Origin: Pseudomonas chlororaphis subsp. piscium
GTDB lineage: Bacteria > Pseudomonadota > Gammaproteobacteria > Pseudomonadales > Pseudomonadaceae
DNA length: 64,000 bases
NCBI RefSeq assembly: GCF_003850345.1
Contig: NZ_CP027707.1
Span: forward strand, 6,439,001-6,503,000
Direction: 5' to 3'
Below the pieces are notes generated by a model that was not told where the DNA came from, did no database searches, and saw only the letters and a list, made by a program, of their open reading frames with translations. Made by a program: the position numbers and the translations under genes. Shown one piece after another: positions 19,126-28,221 of the stretch. Numbering within the stretch: the first letter of the stretch is position 1; each line of letters opens with the position of its first letter.

Positions 19126-20259
19126 ATGAAAAGCAAAACCATCCGCCGCTGGTCCTTTATCCACACCTGGACCAGCCTGATCTGCACGGTGTTCCTGCTG
19201 ATGCTGGCGCTGACCGGCCTGCCGCTGATCTTTCACCACGAGATCGATCACCTGCTGGGCGACGCGCCGCAACTGCGGGAAATGCCCGCCGGCACCCCGC
19301 AGCTGGACCTGCAGCAGCTGGTACGCGCCGCCGAGGCCCATCGCCCGGGCGAGGTCATGCAGTATTTCGGCTGGGACGAGGAAGACCCCAACGGCGTGCT
19401 CACCATCATGGCCAGGACCGCCGGCACCGAGCCCAATTCGTCCCACACCTTCATGCTCGACGCCCGCACCGGCGAAGCGGTGGAAACGCCCTCGGCCAAC
19501 GGCGGGCTGATGATGTTCATCCTGCGCCTGCACGTGGACCTGTTCGCCGGGCTGCCGGGCAAGCTGCTGCTGGCGTTCATGGGGCTGCTGTTCGTGCTGG
19601 CGATCGTCTCCGGCGTGGTGCTGTACCTGCCGTTCATGCGCCGGCTGGAATTCGCCACGGTGCGCCAGGACAAATCCACCCGCCTGCGCTGGCTGGACCT
19701 GCATAACCTGATCGGCGTGGTGACCCTGACCTGGGTCCTGGTGGTCGGTGTCACCGGGGTGATCAGCGCCTGCGCCGACCTGTTGATCGCCGCCTGGCGC
19801 AACGACAGCCTCAGCGCCATGATCGAGCCGTACCGCGAGGCGCCGCCACTGACCCAGCTGGCCCCGGCCAGCCGCCTGCTGGAGATCGCCAAGGAGGTGG
19901 CGCCGGGCATGCAGCCGGACTTCATCGCCTTCCCCGGCACGCGCTTTTCCAGTGAGCATCACTATGCGGTGTTCATGAAGGGCAGCACCCACCTGACCTC
20001 GCACCTGCTGACCCCGGTGCTGATCGACGCCAGCACCCTGGAGGTCACGGCGGTGGCCGAACGCCCCTGGTACATGGACGCCATGGGCATGTCGCAACCG
20101 CTGCACTTCGGCGACTACGGCGGCATGCCGATGAAGATCCTCTGGGCGACCCTGGATGTGCTGACCATCATCGTCCTGGGCAGCGGCCTGTACCTGTGGA
20201 CAGTCCGGCGCCGCGCGGCCAGGCCGGCCTTGGGCGAGCCCGCCGCGGTGGCGCCATGA
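19126..20259 (+). CDS. PepSY-associated transmembrane protein (iron-uptake associated)
   Basis: A 377-aa inner-membrane protein of the PepSY-TM family, with hydrophobic segments near residues 15-37, 145-170, 195-220 and 340-360. Signatures include WSFIHTWTSLICTVFLLMLA, HVDLFAGLPGKLLLAFMG and LRWLDLHNLIGVVTLTW. Family members next to siderophore receptors are proposed to act as ferric reductases or in iron release; that role is inferred from context. It follows the receptor by 63 bp and overlaps the next small gene. Confidence 0.9.
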   Translation: MKSKTIRRWSFIHTWTSLICTVFLLMLALTGLPLIFHHEIDHLLGDAPQLREMPAGTPQLDLQQLVRAAEAHRPGEVMQYFGWDEEDPNGVLTIMARTAGTEPNSSHTFMLDARTGEAVETPSANGGLMMFILRLHVDLFAGLPGKLLLAFMGLLFVLAIVSGVVLYLPFMRRLEFATVRQDKSTRLRWLDLHNLIGVVTLTWVLVVGVTGVISACADLLIAAWRNDSLSAMIEPYREAPPLTQLAPASRLLEIAKEVAPGMQPDFIAFPGTRFSSEHHYAVFMKGSTHLTSHLLTPVLIDASTLEVTAVAERPWYMDAMGMSQPLHFGDYGGMPMKILWATLDVLTIIVLGSGLYLWTVRRRAARPALGEPAAVAP

Positions 20260-20444
20260 GGCCGCGGCAATCGAACTTCTGGAAGGTCTTCGGCGCGCCG
20301 CTGTTCATCGCCGTGCTCTGTGCCGCGGGGCTGTTCTCCGCGCTGCTCGGCGACGGCATCTGGGACGCCCTGAGCTGGCTCGGCCTGGGCGCTCCAGCGC
20401 TGATCGCCCTGCGGGGTTTGTTCAACCGCCCGCCTCCGGCCTGA
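20256..20444 (+). CDS. Small membrane protein downstream of the PepSY gene
   Basis: A 62-aa protein with two hydrophobic stretches (VFGAPLFIAVLCAAGLFSAL and ISWLG-like text near residue 40). Its ATG overlaps the PepSY stop as ATGA, so it is translationally coupled. Similar small proteins accompany PepSY genes in iron-uptake loci. Its function is unknown. Its 3' end overlaps that of the convergent gene by about 20 bp. Confidence 0.8.
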   Translation: MRPRQSNFWKVFGAPLFIAVLCAAGLFSALLGDGIWDALSWLGLGAPALIALRGLFNRPPPA

Positions 20445-20844
20445 CCCCGGCGGCGGGGAAGCCGCGCCACAGGTACAGCGACAGCCCCAGGCCGACCAGC
20501 AGTACCGGAATGAAGACGCGGTTTTCCTGCTGCGCCTCGGCGGCGACCAGCACGCAAAACAGCGCCAGCCCCAGCAGCGGTACATAGCTCGCCGCCAGGC
20601 TCCAGCGCCAGGGCCGGGTCACAGGTTCAGGGCCCCGCAGGCTCAGCAGGACGCAGCCCAGTGCCGGCAGGGCCAGCGCCGGCAGCGCCCAGTACCAGGC
20701 CATGTAGGCGAACGCCATGATCAGCTCCGGCTCACCCTCGCCGTGGCGACGAAACTCGAACTGCAAGGCCAGGTACACCGCCAGCGCGCCCAACAGGGTC
20801 AGGGCCAGGCTGTACAAGCCGTGTCGAAGATAGGACCTGCGCAT
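20422..20844 (-). CDS. Hypothetical four-helix membrane protein
   Basis: A 140-aa protein with four hydrophobic segments: LYSLALTLLGALAVYLAL, MAWYWALPALALPALGCVLL, ASYVPLLGLALFCVLVAA and VFIPVLLVGLGLSLYLW. GGAGTGATGA precedes the ATG at 20844, a good ribosome-binding site, which supports it as real. I recognise no family. It is convergent with the PepSY unit and divergent from the GST gene. Confidence 0.7.
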   Translation of the reverse strand: MRRSYLRHGLYSLALTLLGALAVYLALQFEFRRHGEGEPELIMAFAYMAWYWALPALALPALGCVLLSLRGPEPVTRPWRWSLAASYVPLLGLALFCVLVAAEAQQENRVFIPVLLVGLGLSLYLWRGFPAAGVRPEAGG

Positions 20845-20955
20845 TCATCACTCCTTGTCTGTGCTGCATGCCGCCCCTGTGGCCGGGGCCAGAGGCTGCG
20901 TTAAGATCCCCGGGATTGCGAGCCTGCGCTCCACTTCCACCCGCGAGGAATATTC

Positions 20956-21585
20956 ATGTCCACCCCCAGCATGACGCTGTTCCACAACCCGGCATCACCT
21001 TACGTGCGCAAAGTCATGGTGCTGCTGCACGAGACCGGCCAACTGGACCGCGTGGCCCTGCAAGCCAGCCAGTTGACTCCGGTGAATCCGGACGCCGCCC
21101 TCAACCAGGACAACCCGCTGGGCAAGATTCCCGCCCTGCGCCTGGCCGACGGCAACGTGCTGTACGACAGCCGGGTGATCCTCGATTACCTCGACCAGCA
21201 GCACGTCGGCAACCCACTGATCCCCCGCGAAGGTTCGGCCCGCTGGCGGCGCCTGACCCTGGCGGCCCTGGCCGACGGGATCCTGGATGCCTCGGTGCTG
21301 ATCCGTTACGAACTGGCCCTGCGCGCCCCCGAGAAACACTGGGAGCAGTGGCTCGATGGCCAGCGCGACAAGATCCGCCGCGCCCTGGCCGTGCTCGAGG
21401 CCGATGCGATCGCCGCACTGGCCAGCCACTTCGACGTGGCCGCCATCAGCGTCGCCTGCGCCCTGGGTTACCTCGACTTCCGCCACCCCGACCTGCAGTG
21501 GCGCGATGCCCAGCCCCGGCTGGCGGCCTGGTACGCCGAGGTCAGTCAACGCCCTTCGATGCTGGCGACCCAGCCGCCGGCTTGA
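20956..21585 (+). CDS. Glutathione S-transferase family protein
   Basis: A 209-aa cytosolic GST. The thioredoxin-like N domain begins MTLFHNPASPYVRKVMVLLHE with the SPY segment at the glutathione site and has NPLGKIPALRLADG and LYDSRVILDYLDQ (residues about 50-75). A helical C domain follows. GAGGAA precedes the ATG. Substrate unknown. It stands alone. Confidence 0.92.
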   Translation: MSTPSMTLFHNPASPYVRKVMVLLHETGQLDRVALQASQLTPVNPDAALNQDNPLGKIPALRLADGNVLYDSRVILDYLDQQHVGNPLIPREGSARWRRLTLAALADGILDASVLIRYELALRAPEKHWEQWLDGQRDKIRRALAVLEADAIAALASHFDVAAISVACALGYLDFRHPDLQWRDAQPRLAAWYAEVSQRPSMLATQPPA

Positions 21586-21754
21586 AGCCTCCGGGCGCGA
21601 CCATCACCTGAAGCAGGGTGCCGGTCGTGCCGTGCTTATCGCGAGCCGGCTGGCGATGGCCACCCCTTGGTGCTTCAGGCAACAACCCGACTATCCACGC
21701 CAGCAAGGCTTCCGCCGCCTGCTGGTCCTCACGCAAACCCAACGACCTACTCAT
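21542..21754 (-). CDS. Possible 70-aa hypothetical protein coupled to creD
   Basis: An open frame whose ATG lies inside the creD stop region (ATGAGTAG), the arrangement of translationally coupled genes. It encodes a short protein with the segment REDQQAAEALLAWIVGLLPE. It overlaps the 3' end of the convergent GST gene by 44 bp. No family is recognised, and the frame could be chance. Confidence 0.35.
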   Translation of the reverse strand: MSRSLGLREDQQAAEALLAWIVGLLPEAPRGGHRQPARDKHGTTGTLLQVMVAPGGFKPAAGSPASKGVD

Positions 21755-23123
21755 GGGCCACCTCCGCCTCGAACGTCAGCGGCTGGGCCGGTTTGACCTG
21801 GCCTACGCCGTACCAGTCGAGCTTGCGGGTCAGCACCATGAACACTCCCAGCAGGCCGAACAGCAGCAGCGAGCCCATCAGCAGCGCGTAATCCTCGGCG
21901 CTGAGCAAGCCGTACAATAGGCCATACAGGGCGGCCAGGCCGACGGCGAAACTCAGGCCGTGACCCAGGCTGCGCAATACATGGCAAACGTAGAAACCGA
22001 TCAGCGTCACGCAGGCACCGGCCGACAGCAAGTAGGCCAGGGCGAAGCCGATGTGTTCCGAGAGCGACAGCAGCAACAGATAGAAGAACGCCAGGGCCAC
22101 GCCCACCAGGGCGTACTGCACCGGGTGCACCGCCAGGCTCTTGAGCACCTCGAAGAGGAAGAAGCCGGCAAAGGTCAGGGCGATGAACAGCAGCGCGTAT
22201 TTGATCGCCCGGTCGCTCTTGAGGTACTGGTCCACCGGGTCGATGAAACTCACGCCGAAGGAGCGGTTCTTGAACTCGTCGCACTGCCCGCTGGCCAGGC
22301 AATTGATCAAGGCGCTTTCCAGGTTGGTGGAGAAGAACGAGGTCTGCCAGTTGGCGGCGAAACCCAGGTCGGAAATCTCACGCTGGGCCGGCAGGTAGTT
22401 GCCGATAAAGCTCGGATGGGGCCAGTCGGCGCGCAGGCGCACCTTGCTGGTCTTGCCCACCGGCAGCACCTGCAACTGGCCGGTGCCTTGCAGTTGCAGG
22501 TCGAAGGCGAAGTCCAGGTCGGTGCTGCGCTGGCCGTCCAGCAGCGGCAGGTTGACGTGCACCCCCTCCCCCAGCCAGTCAATCCGGGTGCCGGGCGCGA
22601 AAGGCAGGTTCTGCCCGTTCAGATCGAGGGCCAGCGCCTGTTCGATGCCGCGAATGTCGCTGATGCCCACGGCGAGAAACGGCTGCTCGAACTTGTAGTC
22701 GACGAAATCTTCCTTGATCCCCAATTGCTCGGGCAGCACAAACTGCCCACTGATGCGGTTGTTGGCATGGAACAGCCGGGCCTGGTAGATCCCCCGGGCG
22801 CGCAATTCGGTCTTCACCTGGCCATCGAGCTCGAAAAGCTCCGGTAGGAAATACAGCTGCCCGCGCTCCTCACCCTGCTCCTGGTAACGCTTGTTGGTCT
22901 TCTCGTTGGTTTTCCAGGTGCGCACCACCTTGCGATAGGGCACCACCAGCAGCGGGCCGCTCAGTTGCTGGCTGTAGCTGGAGCTGCGGGCGATATCGGT
23001 CAGCACACCGTCGCGCAGCTCCTGGCGCTCCTGGATCAGCCCGTCGATCATCAACAGCGGGATCAGCAGCAACAGGATCAAAAGGGCTATCGCCCCGAGC
23101 TTCATGGTCAGATTGCGGTTCAT
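21747..23123 (-). CDS. creD: Inner membrane protein CreD
   Basis: A 458-aa CreD-family protein: one N-terminal membrane helix (GAIALLILLLLIPLLMIDGL), a periplasmic domain (to about residue 300), and six C-terminal hydrophobic segments. It is the main output gene of the CreBC system, and in pseudomonads its expression affects beta-lactam response and envelope integrity. The start at 23123 is fixed by GGGAGAG upstream. The gene lies downstream of creB-creC on the same strand, separated from creC by a gap with family-2 REPs. Confidence 0.94.
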   Translation of the reverse strand: MNRNLTMKLGAIALLILLLLIPLLMIDGLIQERQELRDGVLTDIARSSSYSQQLSGPLLVVPYRKVVRTWKTNEKTNKRYQEQGEERGQLYFLPELFELDGQVKTELRARGIYQARLFHANNRISGQFVLPEQLGIKEDFVDYKFEQPFLAVGISDIRGIEQALALDLNGQNLPFAPGTRIDWLGEGVHVNLPLLDGQRSTDLDFAFDLQLQGTGQLQVLPVGKTSKVRLRADWPHPSFIGNYLPAQREISDLGFAANWQTSFFSTNLESALINCLASGQCDEFKNRSFGVSFIDPVDQYLKSDRAIKYALLFIALTFAGFFLFEVLKSLAVHPVQYALVGVALAFFYLLLLSLSEHIGFALAYLLSAGACVTLIGFYVCHVLRSLGHGLSFAVGLAALYGLLYGLLSAEDYALLMGSLLLFGLLGVFMVLTRKLDWYGVGQVKPAQPLTFEAEVAHE

Positions 23124-23406
23124 GGGGTTCTCTCCCTGTTCGAATGAGGGAGAGTCTGGGAGGCCCATATGGGGGTTTTATGGGGGCAGTGTGGAGAGTG
23201 TGTGGAGATTGCCACTCGCCCTTTTCAGGAGCGTCTATCGGCGGCCCCCATAAAGATGTGGTGACTGACAGATCTGGCGGCCGCTTCGCGCCCGAACGCA
23301 GGCTGCGCCAGCGGCTACAGGGCTCGGGTACAACTCCAACTTTGTAGCCGCTGCCGAAGGCTGCGATCGGTCTGCGAAGCAGCCGCAAAACGGTATACGC
23401 AGGGAA
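23124..23406. promoter_or_regulatory. creC-creD intergenic region with REP family 2 copies and probable creD promoter
   Basis: Two family-2 REP cores, at 23281-23320 and 23342-23390, in inverted orientation. creD lies on the left and probably has its own CreB-controlled promoter. TGGGGGTTTTATGGGGGCAG and a similar GGCCCCCATAAAG on the other strand lie at 23167-23255. I did not find an exact cre-tag repeat pair. Confidence 0.5.
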
Positions 23407-24828
23407 TCAGACTGGAAACTGCAACGTCACTTCAACGCCGCCTTCCACGTTGCCGATCTGCATCTGGCCGCCATGCAGCTGCACCACCTCTTCGACGAAG
23501 TTCAGCCCCAGGCCGGTGCTTTTGCGCCCGCTGTCGGGCCGTGGCAGGGAGTAGAAACGTTCGGTCAGGCGCGCCAGGGCGTAGTCCGGGATGGGCTCGG
23601 CCTGGTTGAACAGGCTGAACCGCAACTGGTCGCCCGCTCTGCTGGCGCTCAAGCGCAACACGCCACCGGCGGGGGTGAAATCCAGGGCGTTTTCCAGCAG
23701 GTTGCCCAGGGCCTGACGCAGCAGGAACGCTTCGCCCGACAGCTTCAGCCCCGGCTCGATACGCTGTTCGACCTGCAAGCCCTTGCCCTCGATCCGCGCC
23801 TTCTGGCTGTCCAGCACCTGGTTCGCCAGCTCCGCCAGCGGCACCGCTACCCGCTCTTCCAGGCCATGGCGCTGCTCGACCTGCGCCAGGTTCAGCAAGC
23901 GCTCGATCAAGTGCTGCATGCGCGCGCTTTCGCTGTCGATGTTGCTGACGAAACGTGCGCGCTGCTCACCGGGCATATCGCTCTGCAACAACTCCGCCGC
24001 CCCGCGAATCGCCGCCAGCGGGCTTTTCAGTTCGTGGGTCAGGGTGTGCACGTAACGCTCGACATAAGCCTTGCCCTCCAGCTGGGTGCGCATGTGCTCC
24101 ACCGCCGTGGCCAGCTGCTCCAGCTCGCCGCCACGGTAGTGCGGCAGCTCGGCGCGGCGACCTTCGCTGACCGCCTGGGCATAACCGGTCAGGCGGCGCA
24201 GGGCAGCGCTCAGCCACCAGGACAGCAAGGCGCCGAACAGCAGGCCGAGGCCGATCAGGCCGGCGCCGTACCACAGCAGGCGGCGCTCGGTGCGGTCGAC
24301 GTAGGGTTGCAGGGAACTGTTGGGCTTGGCCACGGTGACCACGCCGATGATCCGGCCGTTGTCGCGAATCGGCGCGCCGACATGCATCACCGAGGAGTTC
24401 GGGTCATCGGCCACGCTGCGCGAGGAGCGCGCGCCGTATTGGCCGCGCAGGGTCAGGTACACGTCGTTCCAGCGCGAATAATCCTGGCCGACCGCCAGGC
24501 CGCTGGAGTCCAGCACCACCTTGCCCTGGGCATCGGTGACGTAGATGCGGTGATTGACCTGGTTCTTCGGCAGACCCCAGATGGTCGCCGCCGGCTGCCG
24601 CTCGCCATAGGCCTTGAGCAGTTCCGGCCAGCGGTTCTCGCTGAGGGTGCCGGCCTTGAAGTCGTCACGGAGGATTTCCGCCAGCAGGTTAGCGGTGTCC
24701 ACCAGGGTTTCTTCGGTGGACTGGCGCACGCCCGGGCGGATTTCCTCCATCACCGTACTGAGCACGAAATAGCCGGTCAGGCCGACGAACAGGACGTAGA
24801 CCAGGAAAATCCGGATTCCCAACGGCAT
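23407..24828 (-). CDS. creC: Sensor histidine kinase CreC
   Basis: A 473-aa two-helix sensor kinase. TM1 (FLVYVLFVGLTGYFVLSTV) spans residues about 7-25, a periplasmic sensor follows, TM2 (LLWYGAGLIGLGLLFGALLS) is near 190, then HAMP. The HisKA site is YVHTLTHELKSPLAAIRGAAEL with the phospho-His, followed by N (LGNLLENALDF) and G boxes (GRKSTGLGLNFVEE). It responds to carbon source and envelope stress and phosphorylates CreB. Its start overlaps the creB stop by one base (TGATG). Confidence 0.95.
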   Translation of the reverse strand: MPLGIRIFLVYVLFVGLTGYFVLSTVMEEIRPGVRQSTEETLVDTANLLAEILRDDFKAGTLSENRWPELLKAYGERQPAATIWGLPKNQVNHRIYVTDAQGKVVLDSSGLAVGQDYSRWNDVYLTLRGQYGARSSRSVADDPNSSVMHVGAPIRDNGRIIGVVTVAKPNSSLQPYVDRTERRLLWYGAGLIGLGLLFGALLSWWLSAALRRLTGYAQAVSEGRRAELPHYRGGELEQLATAVEHMRTQLEGKAYVERYVHTLTHELKSPLAAIRGAAELLQSDMPGEQRARFVSNIDSESARMQHLIERLLNLAQVEQRHGLEERVAVPLAELANQVLDSQKARIEGKGLQVEQRIEPGLKLSGEAFLLRQALGNLLENALDFTPAGGVLRLSASRAGDQLRFSLFNQAEPIPDYALARLTERFYSLPRPDSGRKSTGLGLNFVEEVVQLHGGQMQIGNVEGGVEVTLQFPV

Positions 24829-25508
24829 CAGCTGTGCCCCGGGCTGTAGCTGTAACCCAGGCCGCGATGGGTCTGGATCGGCTCGGCGTCGGCCGCCACC
24901 AGCCGCAGCTTGGCCCGCAGGCTCTTGATATGGCTGTCGATGCTGCGCTCGTAGCCGGCATCCGCCGCCACCCCCAGGGCATCGAGCAACTGCTCGCGGC
25001 TGAACACCCGCTCGGGTTGTTCCAGCAGGCAATGCAGCAGGCGGAATTCATGGCGGGTCAGGCTTAGGGGCTGGCCGCGGTAGCTGATCTGGAACTTGTC
25101 GGTATCGACCTGGAACGGCGAAGTCGGCGCCTCGACCGACGCCCGCGGCGCCATGCGCTTGAGGATGGCCTTGACCCTTGCGGCGACCTCGCGCGGGCTG
25201 AAGGGCTTGACCACATAATCGTCGGCGCCGATTTCCAGGCCCACCACCCGGTCGATTTCACCGTCCCGGGCACTGAGGAACATCACCGGCACCTCGCTGA
25301 AGCGCCGCAACTGCTTGCAGGTTTCGAAGCCGCTGATGTCCGGCAGGCCGATGTCGAGAATCAGCAGATCCGCCGGCGTGCTGCGCTGATAGTCCAGCGC
25401 CGCCTGCCCGAGATTCAGCCAGGTGGTGCTGAAACCTTCACCCTGCAGGGCAAAAATCAGCGTATCGGCAATCGCCGCTTCGTCTTCGACAATCAGGATA
25501 TGAGGCAT
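24828..25508 (-). CDS. creB: Response regulator CreB
   Basis: A 226-aa OmpR/PhoB-type regulator. The receiver has VEDEAAIADTL, the phospho-Asp in LLILDIGLPDISGFE, SARD and KPFSP. The winged helix has LTRHEFRLLHCLLEQPERV and RSIDSHIKSLRAKL. It activates creD. I favour MPHILIVEDE (25508) over an ATG three codons upstream because it fits the fold. The gene is the first of creB-creC-creD, divergent from nothing nearby; the retropepsin gene lies upstream on the same strand. Confidence 0.94.
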   Translation of the reverse strand: MPHILIVEDEAAIADTLIFALQGEGFSTTWLNLGQAALDYQRSTPADLLILDIGLPDISGFETCKQLRRFSEVPVMFLSARDGEIDRVVGLEIGADDYVVKPFSPREVAARVKAILKRMAPRASVEAPTSPFQVDTDKFQISYRGQPLSLTRHEFRLLHCLLEQPERVFSREQLLDALGVAADAGYERSIDSHIKSLRAKLRLVAADAEPIQTHRGLGYSYSPGHS

Positions 25509-25577
25509 GGCATCCAAGCACGGGAAGTAAGTGCCAGAACGGTGCCGGATGCCTCATGCGCCGTCAATCAGGTCTGA

Positions 25578-26078
25578 TCAGCAGTCGGGTTTATCGGCGG
25601 TGTAACGCCGAGCCGGGTTCACCGCGGCGCCGAACTCGCGCAGGGCCTTGGCGCCGATCAGCAGCGGGTAGTTGAAGCTGCTGCGGTCGGTCAGGTTGAC
25701 CTCGACGGTGCGCTTGACGTTGCCCAGGCACATTTCCAGGTCGACCACCGGACGCTTGGCCACCTGGGCCTCTTCCTTGTCTTCGTCTTCATCGGCGCGG
25801 TTCTTGATCTTGCTGATCCGCGCCACCTTGTGTTCGTAGACCTTGCCGTCGGCGTCCTTGGTCGCCAGGCGGAAGCGCACCCACTCCTCGCCATCGCGGG
25901 TGAAGGTCTGGATGTCCTTGGCCGACAGCGAGGCGGTCAGGGCACCAGTGTCCATCTTGGCCTTGAGGGTTTCGCCGATTTCCGGCAGTTGAATGTATTC
26001 GTAGCGCCCGTAGAGGGTCGGCTCGGCGGCCATGACCGGCAGCGCCAGCAGGGACAGGAGTGCAAGGACGGATTTCAC
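25578..26078 (-). CDS. Retropepsin-like aspartic protease / 'ATP-dependent zinc protease' family (PF05618), exported
   Basis: A 166-aa secreted protein. It starts with GTG at 26078 (AAGGAA upstream), which gives a short signal peptide VKSVLALLSLLALPVMAAEP. The longer open frame lacks support. The mature part has the PF05618 signature YIQLPEIGETLKAKMDTGAL with the DTGA catalytic-type motif and LIGAKALREFG. Proteins of this family are often encoded near rimK or ATP-grasp genes, but none is here. Substrate unknown. Confidence 0.82.
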   Translation of the reverse strand: MKSVLALLSLLALPVMAAEPTLYGRYEYIQLPEIGETLKAKMDTGALTASLSAKDIQTFTRDGEEWVRFRLATKDADGKVYEHKVARISKIKNRADEDEDKEEAQVAKRPVVDLEMCLGNVKRTVEVNLTDRSSFNYPLLIGAKALREFGAAVNPARRYTADKPDC

Positions 26079-26163
26079 GTGAGCAGGTTCCTTAGAAAGT
26101 GGGCGGCAGGATTTTAGACCCTGGCCGGGCAATTGGTTCGCTATCGTTTGTTGGTCATGCATC

Positions 26164-26257
26164 TGTAGGAGCGAGCGGGCGGCGATCCGACTTGCCCGCG
26201 ATGGCGTCCGCTCAGACAGCACGCGGCGTCTGCATCGCGGGCAAGCCTCGCTCCTAC
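26164..26257. repeat. REPIN with one long-stem REP variant
   Basis: The right copy is a normal family-1 core. In the left copy about 15 bp (CGGGCGGCGATCCGA) are inserted between GAGCGAG and CTTGCCCGCG. It occupies the gap (26079-26402, no gene seen) between the retropepsin and acyltransferase genes. Confidence 0.8.
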
Positions 26258-26402
26258 CCTACGGGATAATGCGCAGCTGCGGTCTGTTCGGTTGAGTGCA
26301 CCATACCTCCATAGAAGTGAAACATTCGTCAGCACATCAGCATTTGGCCTGCCCGGCGAAGGTGCTTATCATGGCGCGCCCAAAGGCTTTCAAGAGTTCC
26401 TT

Positions 26403-27290
26403 ATGCGCCGCCTGCTCACCGGCTGTTTCGTCACCCTGCTGCTGTTGCTCAACACCCTGGTCCTGTTCGGGCCGCTGGTGGTGTTCGCCCTGTTCAAGCT
26501 GGTCCTGCCAGGGCGCCTGTGCGACCGCGCGTCGAAGGCGGTGATGTGGATTGCCGAAACCTGGGCCGAAATCGACAAGCTGATCTTCGCCCTGTGCATT
26601 CCCACCCAGTGGGACATCCGCGGCGGTGACGAGTTGCGGGTCGACACCTCGTATCTGGTGATCAGCAACCACCAATCCTGGGTCGACATCCCGGCACTGA
26701 TCCAGACCCTCAACCGCCGTACCCCCTTCTTCAAGTTCTTCCTGAAGAAAGAGCTGATCTGGGTGCCCTTCCTCGGCCTCGCCTGGTGGGCCCTGGATTA
26801 CCCCTTCATGAAGCGCTACAGCAAGGCCTTCCTGGCCAAGAACCCGGAGCTGCAAGGCAAGGACCTGGAAATCACCAAGGCCGCCTGCGAGCTGTTCAAG
26901 CGCCAGCCGGTCACCGTGGTCAACTACCTGGAAGGCACCCGCTTCACACCGGCCAAGCGCGAGCAGCAGCAATCCCCCTTCAAGCAGCTGCTCAAGCCGA
27001 AAGCCGGCGGCGTGGCGTTCGTGCTGGCGGCCATGGGCGAACAGCTCGACGCCATCCTCGATGTGACGGTGGTCTATCCGCAGCAGAAGATTCCCGGTTT
27101 CTGGGACCTGATCAGCGGCAACGTGCCGCGGGTGATCGTCGATATCCAGACCCGTGAACTGGATCCGGCGTTGTGGCAGGGGGATTACGAAAACGATCCG
27201 GCGTTTCGCCAGACCGTCCAGAACTGGGTCAACCAGCTCTGGACCGAGAAAGACCAGCGCATCGACGCCTTGCGCGCCGAGCGCCGTTGA
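26403..27290 (+). CDS. 1-acyl-sn-glycerol-3-phosphate acyltransferase family protein (PlsC/YihG-like)
   Basis: A 295-aa membrane-associated acyltransferase. A hydrophobic N terminus (TGCFVTLLLLLNTLVLFGPL) precedes the catalytic HX4D motif in ISNHQSWVDIP near residue 90. The second block is the FPEGTR-type NYLEGTRFTP near 180. It transfers acyl chains, most likely to lysophosphatidic acid. The length and long C-terminal part resemble E. coli YihG. The start is uncertain: MRRLLTGCF is chosen for the hydrophobic N terminus. It ends base-to-base with the convergent DUF2780 gene. Confidence 0.88.
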   Translation: MRRLLTGCFVTLLLLLNTLVLFGPLVVFALFKLVLPGRLCDRASKAVMWIAETWAEIDKLIFALCIPTQWDIRGGDELRVDTSYLVISNHQSWVDIPALIQTLNRRTPFFKFFLKKELIWVPFLGLAWWALDYPFMKRYSKAFLAKNPELQGKDLEITKAACELFKRQPVTVVNYLEGTRFTPAKREQQQSPFKQLLKPKAGGVAFVLAAMGEQLDAILDVTVVYPQQKIPGFWDLISGNVPRVIVDIQTRELDPALWQGDYENDPAFRQTVQNWVNQLWTEKDQRIDALRAERR

Positions 27291-27863
27291 TCAGCTGCCG
27301 CTGCCGACGCCCCAGATCCCGCCCAGGCTGTTGAGCAGCGAACCGCCCACGCCCTGCTGACCCAGGAATTGCAGGAGCACCGGGGCGAACTGGCCGATCA
27401 TGCCGCTGTCCATGCCCAGGGCGCTGAACGCGCTGTTCAGGTCATTGGTGTTCTGCACGTTACCCAGCGCACTCTCCAGACCAGCGGTCTTGCTGCCACC
27501 GCTCTGCCCGAGCAGGCCACTCAAGGCGCCCAGGCTGCCCAGCGCGTTGCCGCCCGAGAGCTTGTCCAGCCCCGGAACGCTTTTGCTCAGCTGCGAGTAG
27601 TCGGTGCTGCTCAGCTGGTTCTTCGCCAGGCCCAGCATCGCGCCGGTACCGCCGATCGCCTGCTCCGGCGTGACATCCAGTTGCGAAAGGGCACTGAGCA
27701 GATTGGCGGTCTGCGAGGTTGGAGCGGCAGCGGTAGCCTTGTCGCCACCCTGCATGCTGGACACCGCATTGGCGGCATCGCTCAGGCTGAAGCCTGCGGC
27801 AAAAACCGGGCTGGCACCCAGGGTCAGCAACGTGGCCAGTGCAACACTGCGGGAAATTTTCAT
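27291..27863 (-). CDS. DUF2780 domain-containing exported protein
   Basis: A 190-aa low-complexity Gly/Ser/Leu-rich protein with a clear signal peptide (VALATLLTLGASPVFA, residues 6-21). The body is the DUF2780 helical domain (LSQLDVTPEQAIGGTGAMLG, LQFLGQQGVGGSLL). GAGGTT precedes the ATG at 27863. The function is unknown; family members are predicted periplasmic or secreted proteins. Confidence 0.85.
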   Translation of the reverse strand: MKISRSVALATLLTLGASPVFAAGFSLSDAANAVSSMQGGDKATAAAPTSQTANLLSALSQLDVTPEQAIGGTGAMLGLAKNQLSSTDYSQLSKSVPGLDKLSGGNALGSLGALSGLLGQSGGSKTAGLESALGNVQNTNDLNSAFSALGMDSGMIGQFAPVLLQFLGQQGVGGSLLNSLGGIWGVGSGS

Positions 27864-28028
27864 CGAGACAACCTCTTGAACCAGAAATACATCGTGACAA
27901 CGGCGGGGAAACTGCGGATTTGACCGGAACAACCGGATCAATGTTCCGCACCGGCGCATCCATATTTAACCGACCCGGATATACCCGGAACCTCGCGGAC
28001 GGACAACCGTTATTCCAGCGCCAATATC

Positions 28029-28142
28029 TGTAGCCGCTGCCGCAGGCTGCGATCGACCGGAACGGTCGTAGCGATCTGAAGGGTGCTGGGGGTTTGGCAG
28101 AAAGGCCTGCCGACCTTATCGCAGCCTGCGGCAGCGGCTACA
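28029..28142. repeat. REP family 2 pair
   Basis: Inverted cores TGTAGCCGCTGCCGCAGGCT and GCCTGCGGCAGCGGCTACAG bracket about 70 bp in the gap (27864-28221) between the DUF2780 gene and fdhA. Apart from the fdhA terminator I see nothing else in this gap. Confidence 0.85.
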
Positions 28143-28176
28143 GGATGCATAGTCGGGCTTTGCTCGAGTCAGCCAT

Positions 28177-28207
28177 AAAAAAGGGCGACCCGAGGGTCGC
28201 CCTTTTT
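28177..28207 (-). terminator. Rho-independent terminator of fdhA
   Basis: GGGCGACC and GGTCGCCC form a perfect 8-bp stem with a CGAG loop, flanked by A6 on the left and T5 on the right. It lies just past the fdhA stop and can work in both directions. Confidence 0.92.
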
Positions 28208-28221
28208 ACTGCTTTGCAGGC

